In this document: positions 18,081 to 28,442 of the stretch, in pieces
Position numbering within the stretch: the stretch's first letter is position 1
Layout of the letters: every line of letters starts with the position of its first letter
Assembly: GCA_009928955.1 (NCBI GenBank)
Contig: SABN01000003.1
Location: 1 to 64,000 of the forward strand
Length of the DNA stretch: 64,000 nt
Direction: 5' to 3'
Source: Opitutia bacterium
GTDB lineage: Bacteria > Verrucomicrobiota > Kiritimatiellia > CAIQIC01 > Lenti-01
The notes under the pieces: generated by a model
What the model was told of the DNA's origin: nothing
The model's database searches: none
What the model saw: only the letters and a program-made list of their open reading frames with translations
Position numbers and translations under genes: made by a program

Positions 18081-20090
18081 ATGAATGCGACCGAGGGCCG
18101 GCATGGCTGGAGAGGCCTGAGATCCGCCGGAAGCCGGAGCGGGAGGCTGGTGGCCTCCGCGTGGATGGCATGCCTGGGCGTCTATGTCGGACTCTTGTGG
18201 TCGGGCGTGGCGTGGCGCGTCGGATTTGAAGCCCGGTATGATTCCCTGTTCCTGCCGTTCATCCTGGCCGGGATTTTCATTCTTTTCGCGAACCTTCCAC
18301 GCCGGGTCGCGTTCCTCGGCCTGACGCTGCTTTCAACGGCGCTATGCGGATTGGTTCTTTCGGGGGTTTGGCGGAGCGGCGTCTCCGACCATTCCACCGT
18401 TGCGGGATTGTATCCATTCAGCGATGCCGCCGGATATGTCCAAGGCGCCCTGCAGGTTCTGCATGGCGAAGCCCTTGATGAATTTTGCTCCCGGCGCCCG
18501 CTCTCGACCGGCATTTGGGCGGTTCTGCTCTTTCTGACCCGGGAGAACATCAAGCATGGCATGGCCGCGATGGTTTTCCTGTGCGCGCTGAGCCTGGTGC
18601 TGCCCGTGCGCGAACTGGTCAAAACCCGCGGGTGGGCCGCAGGCTATCTGCTCTTTCTCGGGTTGTTCTTGTACTACCGGAGATTCATTGGAACCACGCT
18701 GAGCGAGAATCTCGGCTTGACGCTGGGCTGCCTCGGGTTTGCGATCATCTGGCGGGCGGCGAGGACCGGCAGAAGGAACCTGGTGCCGATCGGCCTGGTC
18801 ATCCTGACCCTGGCCATGAATGCCCGGGCGGGAGCTTTCTTTGTGCTGCCCGCGCTGGCCCTCTGGGCCGGGATCGAATGGCGGGGGGAGCGGCGATTCA
18901 GCGCGAGGACTTTCGTTCAGGCCCTCGCGGCGATCGCCGCGGGGTTCGCCTTGAACTGGTGCGTGCTGAATCGCCTCGGGCAGACCGAGGGATACCAGGG
19001 CAACTTCTGCTATGTCGCGTATGGGCTTACCCATGGCGGCGACTGGACCCTTGTGAATGAACAGCATCCGGAGGTGAAGGAAATTCCGGCCATGGAGCGC
19101 TCCCACAAGATCTATTCCATGGCCTTCCGGCGCTTTCGCGAAAAACCATGGATTCTCGCGTCCAGCATCGCGGCGGCCTACAAGGATTTCCTTTTTTCCC
19201 CGATGGGGGCCTATTCCTTTGTGAACATCGCCATGAGCAGATCCATCCTGCATTCGCCGGAAGAAATTTCCTTGCAGGCGCTTCTGTCGGGAAAAAAGGT
19301 TTCTGCCATCGGGCGGGAGATGCTGCAGAATCACTGGAAGTATCTCCAGATCCTGGCGACCGCCGCCACTTTCGCGCTCCTGTCCCTTTTGGCGCTTGTG
19401 GGGATCGCGCATCTTCGCCGGGCGCGCGCGCGGGATCGGAATCTGATGATATTCGGCTGGCTGGGGATCCTGGCTTCCGTTCCATTCGCCAGGCCGACCG
19501 AGGCCGACTTGATGCGGGCCTATGCGGTGACGATGCCGCTGTTCATCGCGCTTCCCGCCACGGGGCTGGCATGGCTTGCCGCCCGGAAGGCGGGGCGCGA
19601 GCCCCCCGCCGTTCCGGATGAACCTCCGGGCAAAATGGAGGAAATGGGATTTCGCGCGCTGCTGGGCCTGGTGATCTTGGCGTTGGTGATCTCTCCAATT
19701 GCGCTGGGGCTTTGGGCCCCCTCGCGCGTGGCGGGAGGGGGGGCGGCGGACCGGCCCCGGTTGAAGATCATACCGGGTTCGGTGGTCGCGCTGGTTCCCG
19801 AAAGGCGATTCTCCGCGTGGGGATCCCAGATCGCCATCCGCGATGTCGCCCGGAATCACGGCATTCATTCGCTGGCCAATGCCGATTCCGCCGCCGAGAT
19901 CAGGGCGTTCTCGGCGGGGGATTGCCTCGCCATGTACTACGAGATGCGGAGCGCGACATATCGGTATATTTTGCTAGAGCAGGAAGAAGTGGAACGGTAT
20001 GGTTGCGGATGGTTCTCGTCAGCCATAGAGCCGTTCCTGGCCAATGGGGGAAGAACCCTGTGGCATAAGCTCGGCGCTCCGGCCGAATGA
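18081..20090 (+). CDS. polytopic membrane protein, GT-C-like (function unknown)
   Basis: about a dozen hydrophobic segments; extracytoplasmic-type C-terminal tail. Confidence 0.55.
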   Translation: MNATEGRHGWRGLRSAGSRSGRLVASAWMACLGVYVGLLWSGVAWRVGFEARYDSLFLPFILAGIFILFANLPRRVAFLGLTLLSTALCGLVLSGVWRSGVSDHSTVAGLYPFSDAAGYVQGALQVLHGEALDEFCSRRPLSTGIWAVLLFLTRENIKHGMAAMVFLCALSLVLPVRELVKTRGWAAGYLLFLGLFLYYRRFIGTTLSENLGLTLGCLGFAIIWRAARTGRRNLVPIGLVILTLAMNARAGAFFVLPALALWAGIEWRGERRFSARTFVQALAAIAAGFALNWCVLNRLGQTEGYQGNFCYVAYGLTHGGDWTLVNEQHPEVKEIPAMERSHKIYSMAFRRFREKPWILASSIAAAYKDFLFSPMGAYSFVNIAMSRSILHSPEEISLQALLSGKKVSAIGREMLQNHWKYLQILATAATFALLSLLALVGIAHLRRARARDRNLMIFGWLGILASVPFARPTEADLMRAYAVTMPLFIALPATGLAWLAARKAGREPPAVPDEPPGKMEEMGFRALLGLVILALVISPIALGLWAPSRVAGGGAADRPRLKIIPGSVVALVPERRFSAWGSQIAIRDVARNHGIHSLANADSAAEIRAFSAGDCLAMYYEMRSATYRYILLEQEEVERYGCGWFSSAIEPFLANGGRTLWHKLGAPAE

Positions 20091-20194
20091 TCTTTCATGG
20101 GTTGCCGCCGCCCTTTTCGAATATGGCGACGGGCCAGGCGCCTGCCGGTTTCCCGCGGGATGCTGGATGAGCGGAGACGGAAGAGGAGAACAGC

Positions 20195-21664
20195 GTGAAT
20201 ACGGAAGCAGCGGACATGCAGGGTCAGGGCAATGTGACGCGGGAGGTCTTTACCCGCAAGCGAAGATGCCACTGGGATGACGTGGCTCGATCGGATTCTT
20301 TCGGGCGGGCGGGCGGGAAATACTATCACCAACGGCTGAAGCAAGTATACCGCCTGCTGATTCACAAGGATCTGCGCGTGCTCGAAGTCGGCTGCGGCCG
20401 GGGAGATCTTCTGGATGCGGTGCGGCCGAGCGCGGGGGTGGGCCTCGACTTTTCCCCGGAAATGATCCGCCGGGCGCGGGAGGCCTATCCGGGACTCACG
20501 TTCATGGAGTTGGATGCCCATGCCCATTTTGACGAAGAACAGAAATTCGATGTCATCATCATCTCCGACCTGGTCGACGATCTGTGGGACGTTCAAACGG
20601 TCTTTGAGCGCGTTCGCGAACACTGTCATCCCGGCAGCCGGATTATTTTGAACTTCTACAGCCGCCTGTGGGAAATGCCGTTGAAACTGGTCCAGAAACT
20701 GGGGCTGGCCACCCCGACGCTGCCGCAGAACTGGCTGACGCTCGATGATGTCGCCGATCTGTTGTATCTGGCGGATTTCGAGGTGATCAGCAGTTGGCAG
20801 GAGATCCTGTGGCCGGTCCGGACTCCGGTCATCGACGGAATCTTCAACCGGTTTCTGGTGAAGATGTTTCCTGCCAGCCTGTTTGCCCTTACCAACATCG
20901 TGGTTGCCCGTCCGCGGCCGGTTGCCCCGCGGCCGGCCGAACGAAAGCCCTCGGTCTCCATTGTGGTGCCCGCCCGGAACGAAGCCGGGAACATCGGCCC
21001 GATCTTCGAGCGGACTCCGGTGCTTGGCGGCGGAACGGAATTGATATTCGTCGAGGGCCATTCCTCGGACAACACCTATGAGGAAATCGAGCGGCAGATC
21101 GCCGCGCATCCGCACCGACCCTCAAAAGTGTTCCGGCAGAAAGGGATCGGCAAGGCCGATGCCGTGCGGCTCGGGTTCGAGAATGCGACGGGGGACATTT
21201 TGATGATCCTGGACGCCGACATGACCGTTGCGCCTGAAGATCTCCCGAGATTCTACGATGCGATGGTCTCCGGCCAGGCCGAGTTTGCGAATGGCGTGCG
21301 CCTGGTCTATCCCATGGAGGACAAGGCCATGCGGTTCCTGAACCTCCTCGGCAACAAGTTCTTCACGTGGGCGTTCTCGCGGCTGCTGAGGCAGCCGATC
21401 AAAGATACCCTGTGCGGGACCAAGGTGCTGTGGCGGAAGGATTATGACTTGATCGTGTCAAACCGGTCGTATTTCGGTGATTTCGATCCCTTCGGAGATT
21501 ACGACCTGATATTCGGGGCCGCGAAACTGAACCTCAAAATGACGGACATCCCGATCCGGTACCGGAACCGGACCTATGGGTCGACTCAGATCCAGCGATG
21601 GAAACATGGTTGGTTGCTGCTGAAGATGGTTGCCTTTGCCGCCCGCCGGATCAAGTTTGTGTAA
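20195..21664 (+). CDS. bifunctional class I SAM methyltransferase - glycosyltransferase family 2
   Basis: VLEVGCGRGDLLDAV (MT) then SVSIVVPARNEAGNIGPIFE...MILDADMTVAPEDL (GT2) in one ORF. Confidence 0.85.
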   Translation: MNTEAADMQGQGNVTREVFTRKRRCHWDDVARSDSFGRAGGKYYHQRLKQVYRLLIHKDLRVLEVGCGRGDLLDAVRPSAGVGLDFSPEMIRRAREAYPGLTFMELDAHAHFDEEQKFDVIIISDLVDDLWDVQTVFERVREHCHPGSRIILNFYSRLWEMPLKLVQKLGLATPTLPQNWLTLDDVADLLYLADFEVISSWQEILWPVRTPVIDGIFNRFLVKMFPASLFALTNIVVARPRPVAPRPAERKPSVSIVVPARNEAGNIGPIFERTPVLGGGTELIFVEGHSSDNTYEEIERQIAAHPHRPSKVFRQKGIGKADAVRLGFENATGDILMILDADMTVAPEDLPRFYDAMVSGQAEFANGVRLVYPMEDKAMRFLNLLGNKFFTWAFSRLLRQPIKDTLCGTKVLWRKDYDLIVSNRSYFGDFDPFGDYDLIFGAAKLNLKMTDIPIRYRNRTYGSTQIQRWKHGWLLLKMVAFAARRIKFV

Positions 21665-21669
21665 CCGCA

Positions 21670-22470
21670 ATGGGGTTTCTTTTCAATCTTCTCCGGCATC
21701 CGCTCACTCAGGGGATGGATGTGGACCATCCGGACACCACCGTGCGCCGGAGATCCGTCATCCGCGGGAAACCGTTTTTATGCCGCCTGTACCGCGAGTG
21801 GTACGACCTGGTCCGGCAGGCGATTCCCGGCGGGGCCGGCGACGTGGTTGAACTGGGCTCCGGCGCCGGTTTCATGAAGGAGGTGATTCCCGGCCTGATC
21901 ACGACGGAGGTCCTTCCCCTCGAGGGCATCGATGTCCGGATCCCTTCAGAGGGAACCCTTCCGTTCGCCGACCGGTCTCTCCGCGCGATCGTCATGACGG
22001 ATGTGCTTCATCACATCGGCGATCCGCGCAAGTTTTTTCGCGAGGCGTCACGAACCGTGCGCGCGGGCGGGGCCATCGTCATGATAGAGCCCTGGGTCAC
22101 CTCCTGGTCGAAATGGGTTTACGCAAAACTGCATTCGGAGCCGTTCCGTCCCGATTCCGCGGAATGGGAGTTTCCCGACAGGGGGCCCCTCTCGGCCGCC
22201 AACGGGGCGCTCCCGTGGATCATCTTCGCGCGCGACCGGGCCCTCTTTGAGCGCGAGTTCCCTGAATGGCGGGTGGGGCGCATCAGTCCCATGATGCCGG
22301 TCGCCTATCTGCTTTCCGGCGGGGTGTCCATGCGGTCCTTGTGTCCCGGTTGGGCGTATGGGTTCTGCCGTTTTTTCGAGCGGATGCTGCAGCGGGCCGG
22401 CATTCGGGCGGCCATGTTCGCATGGATCGTCTTGGAGCGCCGGCCGGGTTCGCCGGAGGGGTCCGCCTGA
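21670..22470 (+). CDS. class I SAM-dependent methyltransferase
   Basis: VVELGSGAGFMKEVIPGL; AIVMTDVLHHIGDPRKFFREASRTVRAGG. Confidence 0.82.
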   Translation: MGFLFNLLRHPLTQGMDVDHPDTTVRRRSVIRGKPFLCRLYREWYDLVRQAIPGGAGDVVELGSGAGFMKEVIPGLITTEVLPLEGIDVRIPSEGTLPFADRSLRAIVMTDVLHHIGDPRKFFREASRTVRAGGAIVMIEPWVTSWSKWVYAKLHSEPFRPDSAEWEFPDRGPLSAANGALPWIIFARDRALFEREFPEWRVGRISPMMPVAYLLSGGVSMRSLCPGWAYGFCRFFERMLQRAGIRAAMFAWIVLERRPGSPEGSA

Positions 22471-22517
22471 AAAAGGCCGGCCTCGGCCGCCCGCTTGAAG
22501 CAAGGAGCCGGTGAATT

Positions 22518-23108
22518 ATGAATACTAAAAGGGAAAGTCCGCTGGCGCGGTTCAGGGAAAAGTATGCGGGCCGTCTGTTCCACATTTGGATGGAAGAGTA
22601 CATCGGCTGGATTCTCCGGTATCTGCCGTCGTTCGAAGGCATGCTGCTGCGGAGTGGCCTGTACCGCCTGTTGTTCAAATCGATCAAATCCTTTGCCACC
22701 ATCTATCCCGGCGTCTATTTCACGCACACGTACGGGATCAGCGTCGGCCGCCGGTTTTCCATCAACACCGGGGCCATCATCGATGGCCGGGGGGGGGTGG
22801 CCATCGGCGATGATGTCATGATCGGCCCCCATGCCGCCATCTACTCATCGGGACACGACATGTCCCAGATGGACCGGCCAATGGCGGCCTGCAATCATGT
22901 CCTCAAGCCCGTGGTGATCCATGACGACGTCTGGATCGGCGCCAACGTGAGCATCCCCGGGGGAGTGACCATCGGGCGGGGCTCCGTGGTGGCGGCGGGA
23001 GCCGTGGTCGTCAAAGATGTCGAAGCGGGCACCATCGTGGGCGGCGTGCCCGCACGCGTGATTGGTTCCCGTTCCGCAAATGCGGCATCCGCGCGGTGTC
23101 CGCGCTGA
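22518..23108 (+). CDS. acyltransferase, left-handed beta-helix hexapeptide family
   Basis: GVAIGDDVMIGPHAAIYSSGH...VVIHDDVWIGANVSIPGGVTIGRGSVVAAGAVVVKDV. Confidence 0.9.
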   Translation: MNTKRESPLARFREKYAGRLFHIWMEEYIGWILRYLPSFEGMLLRSGLYRLLFKSIKSFATIYPGVYFTHTYGISVGRRFSINTGAIIDGRGGVAIGDDVMIGPHAAIYSSGHDMSQMDRPMAACNHVLKPVVIHDDVWIGANVSIPGGVTIGRGSVVAAGAVVVKDVEAGTIVGGVPARVIGSRSANAASARCPR

Positions 23109-23152
23109 GAGTTCACGGGTCTCCATTGTCAAAATTGCAAGAGGGTGTTCGT

Positions 23153-24418
23153 ATGCGAATCGGCATGCTCGTGTGGTCATACTGGCCCGAACCCGAAGGG
23201 GGGGCGGAGCGGCAATGCCGTTTGTTGGTGCGCGAATTGACCCGCCGCGGGCATGCCTGCGCCATCTATGCGAGTTGCGCCGAGCGGCCGGGGATGGACT
23301 CGCCGGAACCGGGCCTCGCCCCGGTTGTCGAGCGGATGGGAGTTCTGTGTCCGCTGGAAAAGAAACTGCGCCGGATTTTGCCGAAATGGGGGCGGCGGTT
23401 GGGCGGGACGCCCCCGCTTGCGCTCGGGAAAGCCGTGGAGTTTTGGCTGTTGGCTCCCATGGTATGGCTGTCCCGCCTCTCGTTCCTTGCGGCTTTATGG
23501 GTGAAGGTGCGCCGCGGGAAACCGCCTCCGGTGGATGTGCTGCATGTCCATGAATCCGGATGGTTGGCCGGCGTGGGCGTCTTCTGGGCGCGCCGGTGGA
23601 ACATACCCGTCCTGATCAAAGAAGCCACGTCGCCCGCATTGGGGCGCATCAGTTACGGAACTCCCTTGCGGCGCACTTGGGACCGCCGTCGGCGCGAGGC
23701 GGATGGCTGGGGGGCGCAAACTCCGGCGGTCCGGCGGCAATTGGAGGAGAAGGGCATTCCCGCCCGCCGCATCCATCTGATTCCAAACGGCGTGAGGATC
23801 CCTCCGTCGCGCGCCTGGCCGGATCAATCCGATTCCGTCGTGTACGTCGGGAACCTGACGCAGGGATCGGACTGGAAAGCGTTCGACGTTCTGTTCGACG
23901 CATGGATCCGGGTGGCCCAAGCCCGGCCGACCGCTCAACTGACCTTTGTTGGCGCCGGTGATCCCGCCCCTTGGATCCGAATGCTCCAGGCGGGCGGGCT
24001 GGCGCATACGGTTCGATTTGTGGGGCGCGCATATGACGCCGCGCCGCATTATGCATCCGCGGGAATATTCGTCCTTCCTTCCCGCGTGGAGGGCATGTCC
24101 AACGCCTTGTTGGAGGCGCAGAGCTGGGGGTTGGCCTGCGTGGTGTCGGACATCCCGGGCAATTGCGCCGTGGTGCGGGACGGCGTGAACGGCTTGGTCG
24201 TTCCGGTTGGCGATGCCGCGTCTTTGGCCGCCGCCATTCACCGGTTGCTGGAGGATGCCGGGCTGAGAAGGCGGCTGGGAGATCGCGCCCGCGACCAGGC
24301 GATGAAGGAATATGGCATTGACTCGGTTGCGGAAAGGTTGCTTCATATTTACGGTGAGATCCTGTCCGCGGGCGCAGGTTCCGGCTCTCCGGCTCCGGGC
24401 GCCGCTCGATCCCCTTGA
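23153..24418 (+). CDS. glycosyltransferase family 4 (paralogue of 14728-15975)
   Basis: YWPEPEGGAERQCRLL; VVYVGNLTQGSDWKAFDVLFDAW; LPSRVEGMSNALLEAQSWGLACVVSDIPGN. Confidence 0.88.
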   Translation: MRIGMLVWSYWPEPEGGAERQCRLLVRELTRRGHACAIYASCAERPGMDSPEPGLAPVVERMGVLCPLEKKLRRILPKWGRRLGGTPPLALGKAVEFWLLAPMVWLSRLSFLAALWVKVRRGKPPPVDVLHVHESGWLAGVGVFWARRWNIPVLIKEATSPALGRISYGTPLRRTWDRRRREADGWGAQTPAVRRQLEEKGIPARRIHLIPNGVRIPPSRAWPDQSDSVVYVGNLTQGSDWKAFDVLFDAWIRVAQARPTAQLTFVGAGDPAPWIRMLQAGGLAHTVRFVGRAYDAAPHYASAGIFVLPSRVEGMSNALLEAQSWGLACVVSDIPGNCAVVRDGVNGLVVPVGDAASLAAAIHRLLEDAGLRRRLGDRARDQAMKEYGIDSVAERLLHIYGEILSAGAGSGSPAPGAARSP

Positions 24419-24478
24419 TCTGGATGGATTGCAGGGGAATGCGTTGGAAAACCAGGAATCGTTGGCAAAGGTGTCGCA

Positions 24479-25477
24479 GTGGAACTCAAAGATAAAAAAG
24501 TGCTGGTCACGGGGGCGGGCGGATTCATCGGCAGCCATCTGACGGAGATGTTGCTCCAACGGGGTTGCCGCGTGCGGGCGTTGGTCCGCTATAATTCGAA
24601 AAACAGCTGGGGCTGGCTGGACGATCCGGCGCGCCGCGCAGATCCGAACCTCGAGGTTGTCGCCGGAGATATCCGCGATGCCTCCGGCGTGATGGAGACA
24701 ATGAAAGGCTGCGACGTCGTGTTCCACTTGGCGGCGCTGATCGGCATTCCTTTTTCCTACCATTCTCCGGACACCTACGTGGATACGAACATCCGGGGCA
24801 CGCTGAATGTTCTGCAGGCGGCGCGCCAGTTGAATGCGGAGCGGGTGGTCATCACCTCGACGTCGGAAGTGTATGGCACGGCCCAATACGTTCCCATCGA
24901 TGAAACCCACCCGTTCCAGGGTCAATCCCCGTACAGCGCGACGAAGATCGGCGCCGACCGCTTGGCCGAGTCGTTCCATCGTTCCTTCAACGTTCCGGTC
25001 ATCATTGCGCGGCCGTTCAACACCTATGGCCCCCGGCAATCCGCGCGGGCGATCATCCCGACGCTGATCACGCAGTTGCTTGCGGGCCGCAAGCGCATCC
25101 AGGTCGGCAGCTTGGAGCCCACGCGCGATTTCAATTTCGTCCTGGATACGGCGGCCGGGTTCATCGCGCTGGCGAGTGCCGACCGCGCCGTCGGCCAGGA
25201 AGTCAACATCGCGACCGGCGAAGAATATTCGATCCGCCAGGTGGCGGAGATGCTGATTCAGGAAATCGATCCGGAAGCCGCGCTGATCGGCGATGAAGTC
25301 CGGGTGAGGCCTGCGGCGTCGGAAGTCATGCGCCTGTGCGGGGCCAACGCCAAAATCGCTTCGCTGACCGGCTGGCGGCCGACCCACACGTTGCGGCAGG
25401 GACTGCTGGCGACCGTGGAGTGGTTCAGAAATCCGGAAAACCGAGCCGGCTACAAGTCGGACATCTACAACATATGA
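24479..25477 (+). CDS. legB: NAD-dependent 4,6-dehydratase LegB family
   Basis: GAGGFIGSHLTEMLLQRGCRVRALVRYNSKNSWGWLDD...HLAALIGIPFSYHSPDTYVDTNIRGTLNVLQAAR...YKSDIYNI. Confidence 0.88.
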   Translation: MELKDKKVLVTGAGGFIGSHLTEMLLQRGCRVRALVRYNSKNSWGWLDDPARRADPNLEVVAGDIRDASGVMETMKGCDVVFHLAALIGIPFSYHSPDTYVDTNIRGTLNVLQAARQLNAERVVITSTSEVYGTAQYVPIDETHPFQGQSPYSATKIGADRLAESFHRSFNVPVIIARPFNTYGPRQSARAIIPTLITQLLAGRKRIQVGSLEPTRDFNFVLDTAAGFIALASADRAVGQEVNIATGEEYSIRQVAEMLIQEIDPEAALIGDEVRVRPAASEVMRLCGANAKIASLTGWRPTHTLRQGLLATVEWFRNPENRAGYKSDIYNI

Positions 25478-26202
25478 CAGGACGTATCATGAGAGCGGTC
25501 ATTCTAGCTGGGGGAAAGGGAACCCGTCTGCTGCCCTATACCACCTTGATCCCAAAGCCGCTGGTGCCTTTGGGTGGAAAATATGCGATTCTTGAAGTCG
25601 TTGTCATGCAGCTCGCCCAATGTGGGTTCACCCACATCACCATGGCGGTAAATCATTTAAGCAATTTGATCATGGCATACTTCGGTGATGGATCTCGGTG
25701 GGGAATCCACATTGATTATTCCTGCGAAGACCGGGCGCTAAGCACCATCGGTCCCCTGACGCTCATCCGCGATTTGCCCGACGATTTTCTGGTCATGAAC
25801 GGGGACATCTTGTGCGATCTGGACTATGGGAGCTTTCTCCGGCAGCATGTCCAAGGCGGCCAGTCGGTTTCCGTGTCGGCCTATCGGCGGGCGGTTCCGA
25901 TCGATTTCGGAGTGCTGGAATATGATGGGGAAGGCCGCTTGACCGATTTCCGGGAAAAACCCGTGTTCTCGTTCGACGTCAGCATGGGCATCTATTGCCT
26001 GAACAAGCGCGTGATTCACGATCTGCCGAAAGGCGAGCCCTACGGGTTTGACCAGTTGATGCGCGACAGTCTTTCCTGCGGCCGAAACGTGGCGATCTGT
26101 CCCTTCAACGGATTCTGGCTGGATATCGGGCGCGCCGACGATTACGAGTCCGCCAACGAAAACTTTTCTTCGCTGGCCGAAAAACTGGGCTTGCCGCTAT
26201 GA
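25474..26202 (+). CDS. sugar-phosphate nucleotidyltransferase (start 25474 or 25489)
   Basis: MRAVILAGGKGTRLLPYTTLIPKPLVPLGGKYAILEVVV; overlaps legB stop. Confidence 0.88.
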   Translation: MTGRIMRAVILAGGKGTRLLPYTTLIPKPLVPLGGKYAILEVVVMQLAQCGFTHITMAVNHLSNLIMAYFGDGSRWGIHIDYSCEDRALSTIGPLTLIRDLPDDFLVMNGDILCDLDYGSFLRQHVQGGQSVSVSAYRRAVPIDFGVLEYDGEGRLTDFREKPVFSFDVSMGIYCLNKRVIHDLPKGEPYGFDQLMRDSLSCGRNVAICPFNGFWLDIGRADDYESANENFSSLAEKLGLPL

Positions 26203-27065
26203 GGCGGATTCTCGTCACCGGCGCGAGCGGAGCGTTCGGCCCGTCGGTCCTCGCCGGGTTGTCCAGCCGGCCGGATTTCACAGTATTCGGGACTGACATG
26301 AATTGCCCCCCCGGAGGAATCGTCCGGCCCTGCGACATGCGGGATCGCGTGCAGGTGGAGGCCTTGCTGGGCGACATCCGCCCGGATGTGATCGTGCATT
26401 TGGCGGGCACGACGAGCGCCGAACCCGCCGATGCCTATGCGATCAACGTGGAGGTGGCGCGCACGCTGCTGGAAACCGTTGAGAAAAAGCACCGGGATGC
26501 GCGCGTGGTGTTGACCGGGTCGGCGGCCGAGTATGGGGTTGTTTCCCCGGCGGAAAATCCGATTCCCGAAACGCATGCCCTGGCGCCCGTTTCGATATAT
26601 GGCCTGACGAAGGCGTGGCAGACCCTGCTGGCGCATTTTTTCACCCATCGGGGGGTGGAGGTCGTGGTGGCGCGGCCCTTCAACTTGGATGGTCCGGGGC
26701 TTTCGGATCGGCTTTTCATTGGACGGGTGCAACGACAGATTGAAGCGATCCTGTCGGGCAAGGCTGAAAAAGTGAAGGTGGGGCCGCTTTCCGCGGTGCG
26801 CGACTATCTCCGCTTTGAGGAGGCCGCCCTCCAATATGAGGCCATCGCCCGGTTTGGCGCCGCGGGGCAAGTTTACCATGTCGCCAGCGGGATCCCGGTC
26901 TCGATGCGAGAGGTCCTGGCCGGCCATCTCGAACGGCATGGCTTGGATTTCTCTTGTGTCGAAGAGGACGCCGTGAATTCCAACCGCAGCGGATACGATG
27001 TGCCCATGATCTATGCGGATACAACCCAAACCAGGCGGCTGCTGATGAAAATGGAGGAGGAATGA
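26199..27065 (+). CDS. NAD-dependent epimerase/dehydratase (SDR)
   Basis: MRRILVTGASGAFGPSVLAGL...SIYGLTKAWQTLLAHFF (YxxxK); ATGA overlap. Confidence 0.85.
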   Translation: MRRILVTGASGAFGPSVLAGLSSRPDFTVFGTDMNCPPGGIVRPCDMRDRVQVEALLGDIRPDVIVHLAGTTSAEPADAYAINVEVARTLLETVEKKHRDARVVLTGSAAEYGVVSPAENPIPETHALAPVSIYGLTKAWQTLLAHFFTHRGVEVVVARPFNLDGPGLSDRLFIGRVQRQIEAILSGKAEKVKVGPLSAVRDYLRFEEAALQYEAIARFGAAGQVYHVASGIPVSMREVLAGHLERHGLDFSCVEEDAVNSNRSGYDVPMIYADTTQTRRLLMKMEEE

Positions 27066-27296
27066 ATTGGCATCCCCATCGGCGAAGAGAAGATGGGGGA
27101 CCTGCCTGCATTTCCCGTCCGGACGGGACGGGACGGACTTCTGGAATCCTTCGGGGCGGCGGCCCGGTTGTGGCTTGAGCCGATGACCGGGTTCGCCGCA
27201 TTCGCCTTTTTCCGGAAAACTCGCCGGGCAACGGGCATGCGCGAGACGGATGAGGAGGCGAGTTGCCATGCCACGTGCCGGCCATAGGGGTTGCGG

Positions 27297-28442
27297 ATGA
27301 AAATCGCATTTTTCTGTTGGGAATTTCCGCCCGTGGGCTCGGGCATCGGGAGGTATGTGGCGGAAATGTCGTCCGCTTTGCGGGACATCGGGCACCAGAC
27401 CGTGATCGCAACCAGCCGGGCCGCCGGGTGTCCGGAAAGGGAAGAAAGCGAATCGGGGATCATATATCGCTGTTTCGACCGGGCGGACATGCGGTCGAAA
27501 TGGGTTGCGGAGCGGGTGCTGGACATCGCCCGGCGGCATGGCGCGGATTGGATCGAGGGGGCGGACCATTGGGGGGAATGCGCCCCCCTGCTGCGGCTCC
27601 GGAACCGTCCGCCGGTCGTGGTCAAAATGCACTACAACGATGTGCTGAAAACGCCGCGTCATGCGCAAGCATGGCGCCCGTGGCAAAAACCGATGATTGA
27701 TCTGGCCTGTGTCCGGCAATGGCGGTCGATTCGGGCGGAACAAGATTGTCTGGAACATGCCGATATTCTGCTGGCCTCGTGTCAGAAAATAATGGATGAG
27801 GCGGAACGCCAACGCTTGAAAATGCCGAAGTTCCGAACGGTGGTGCCCAATCCGATTCCCTCGCTCCCCCACTGGGAAAACCGGGAGGCGGATTCGCCCA
27901 CGTTGCTGATGGTGGGCCGCTGCGACATCGGCAAGGGGATCGGGTATCTTCCGAAATTGCTTTCAGAATTGGCGCCGGATTTCCCCGGATTGCGCTTGGA
28001 GATTCGCGGCGACGACAGCTATGCGCGCGGCCTCGGTTCCATGCGGGCTTGGCTGGAACGTCAGCTGGGCCCCCTGATGCGGCACGTCCGCTTTCTGGAT
28101 TTCTTGGACCGCGAAGCGCTGGATGACGCCTATCGTCGCGCATGGGTTGTCATGGTGCCCTCCCGCTGGGATACGTTTCCCCAGGTGGTATTGGAGGCGA
28201 TGGTGCGGAAGAAGGCGATCGCGGCCAGTCCGTTCGGTGGAATGCCGGAGATGCTGGCCGATACTTCCTGTGCGGTGGCGGAACCCTCCAGCCATGCCTT
28301 TGCCGGCGCCATCGCGCGCTTTTTGGATGACCCGGCGCGGCGCCGCCAAGCGGGCGAGTCGGCATGCCGGCGCGCGGCAAAAGCGTATGCGCCGGCGCAG
28401 GTCGCCCGGGACTATGTTGAGTTCATTTCGGCCCATTTATGA
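27297..28442 (+). CDS. glycosyltransferase family 4
   Basis: MKIAFFCWEFPPVGSGIGRYVAEMSSAL; VMVPSRWDTFPQVVLEAMVRKKAI. Confidence 0.87.
   Translation: MKIAFFCWEFPPVGSGIGRYVAEMSSALRDIGHQTVIATSRAAGCPEREESESGIIYRCFDRADMRSKWVAERVLDIARRHGADWIEGADHWGECAPLLRLRNRPPVVVKMHYNDVLKTPRHAQAWRPWQKPMIDLACVRQWRSIRAEQDCLEHADILLASCQKIMDEAERQRLKMPKFRTVVPNPIPSLPHWENREADSPTLLMVGRCDIGKGIGYLPKLLSELAPDFPGLRLEIRGDDSYARGLGSMRAWLERQLGPLMRHVRFLDFLDREALDDAYRRAWVVMVPSRWDTFPQVVLEAMVRKKAIAASPFGGMPEMLADTSCAVAEPSSHAFAGAIARFLDDPARRRQAGESACRRAAKAYAPAQVARDYVEFISAHL

Noticed and set aside
27066-27296. 231-nt gap with small ORFs between the SDR and GT4 genes
   Set aside because: Checked for gene remnants; no recognisable similarity to neighbouring genes in any frame.
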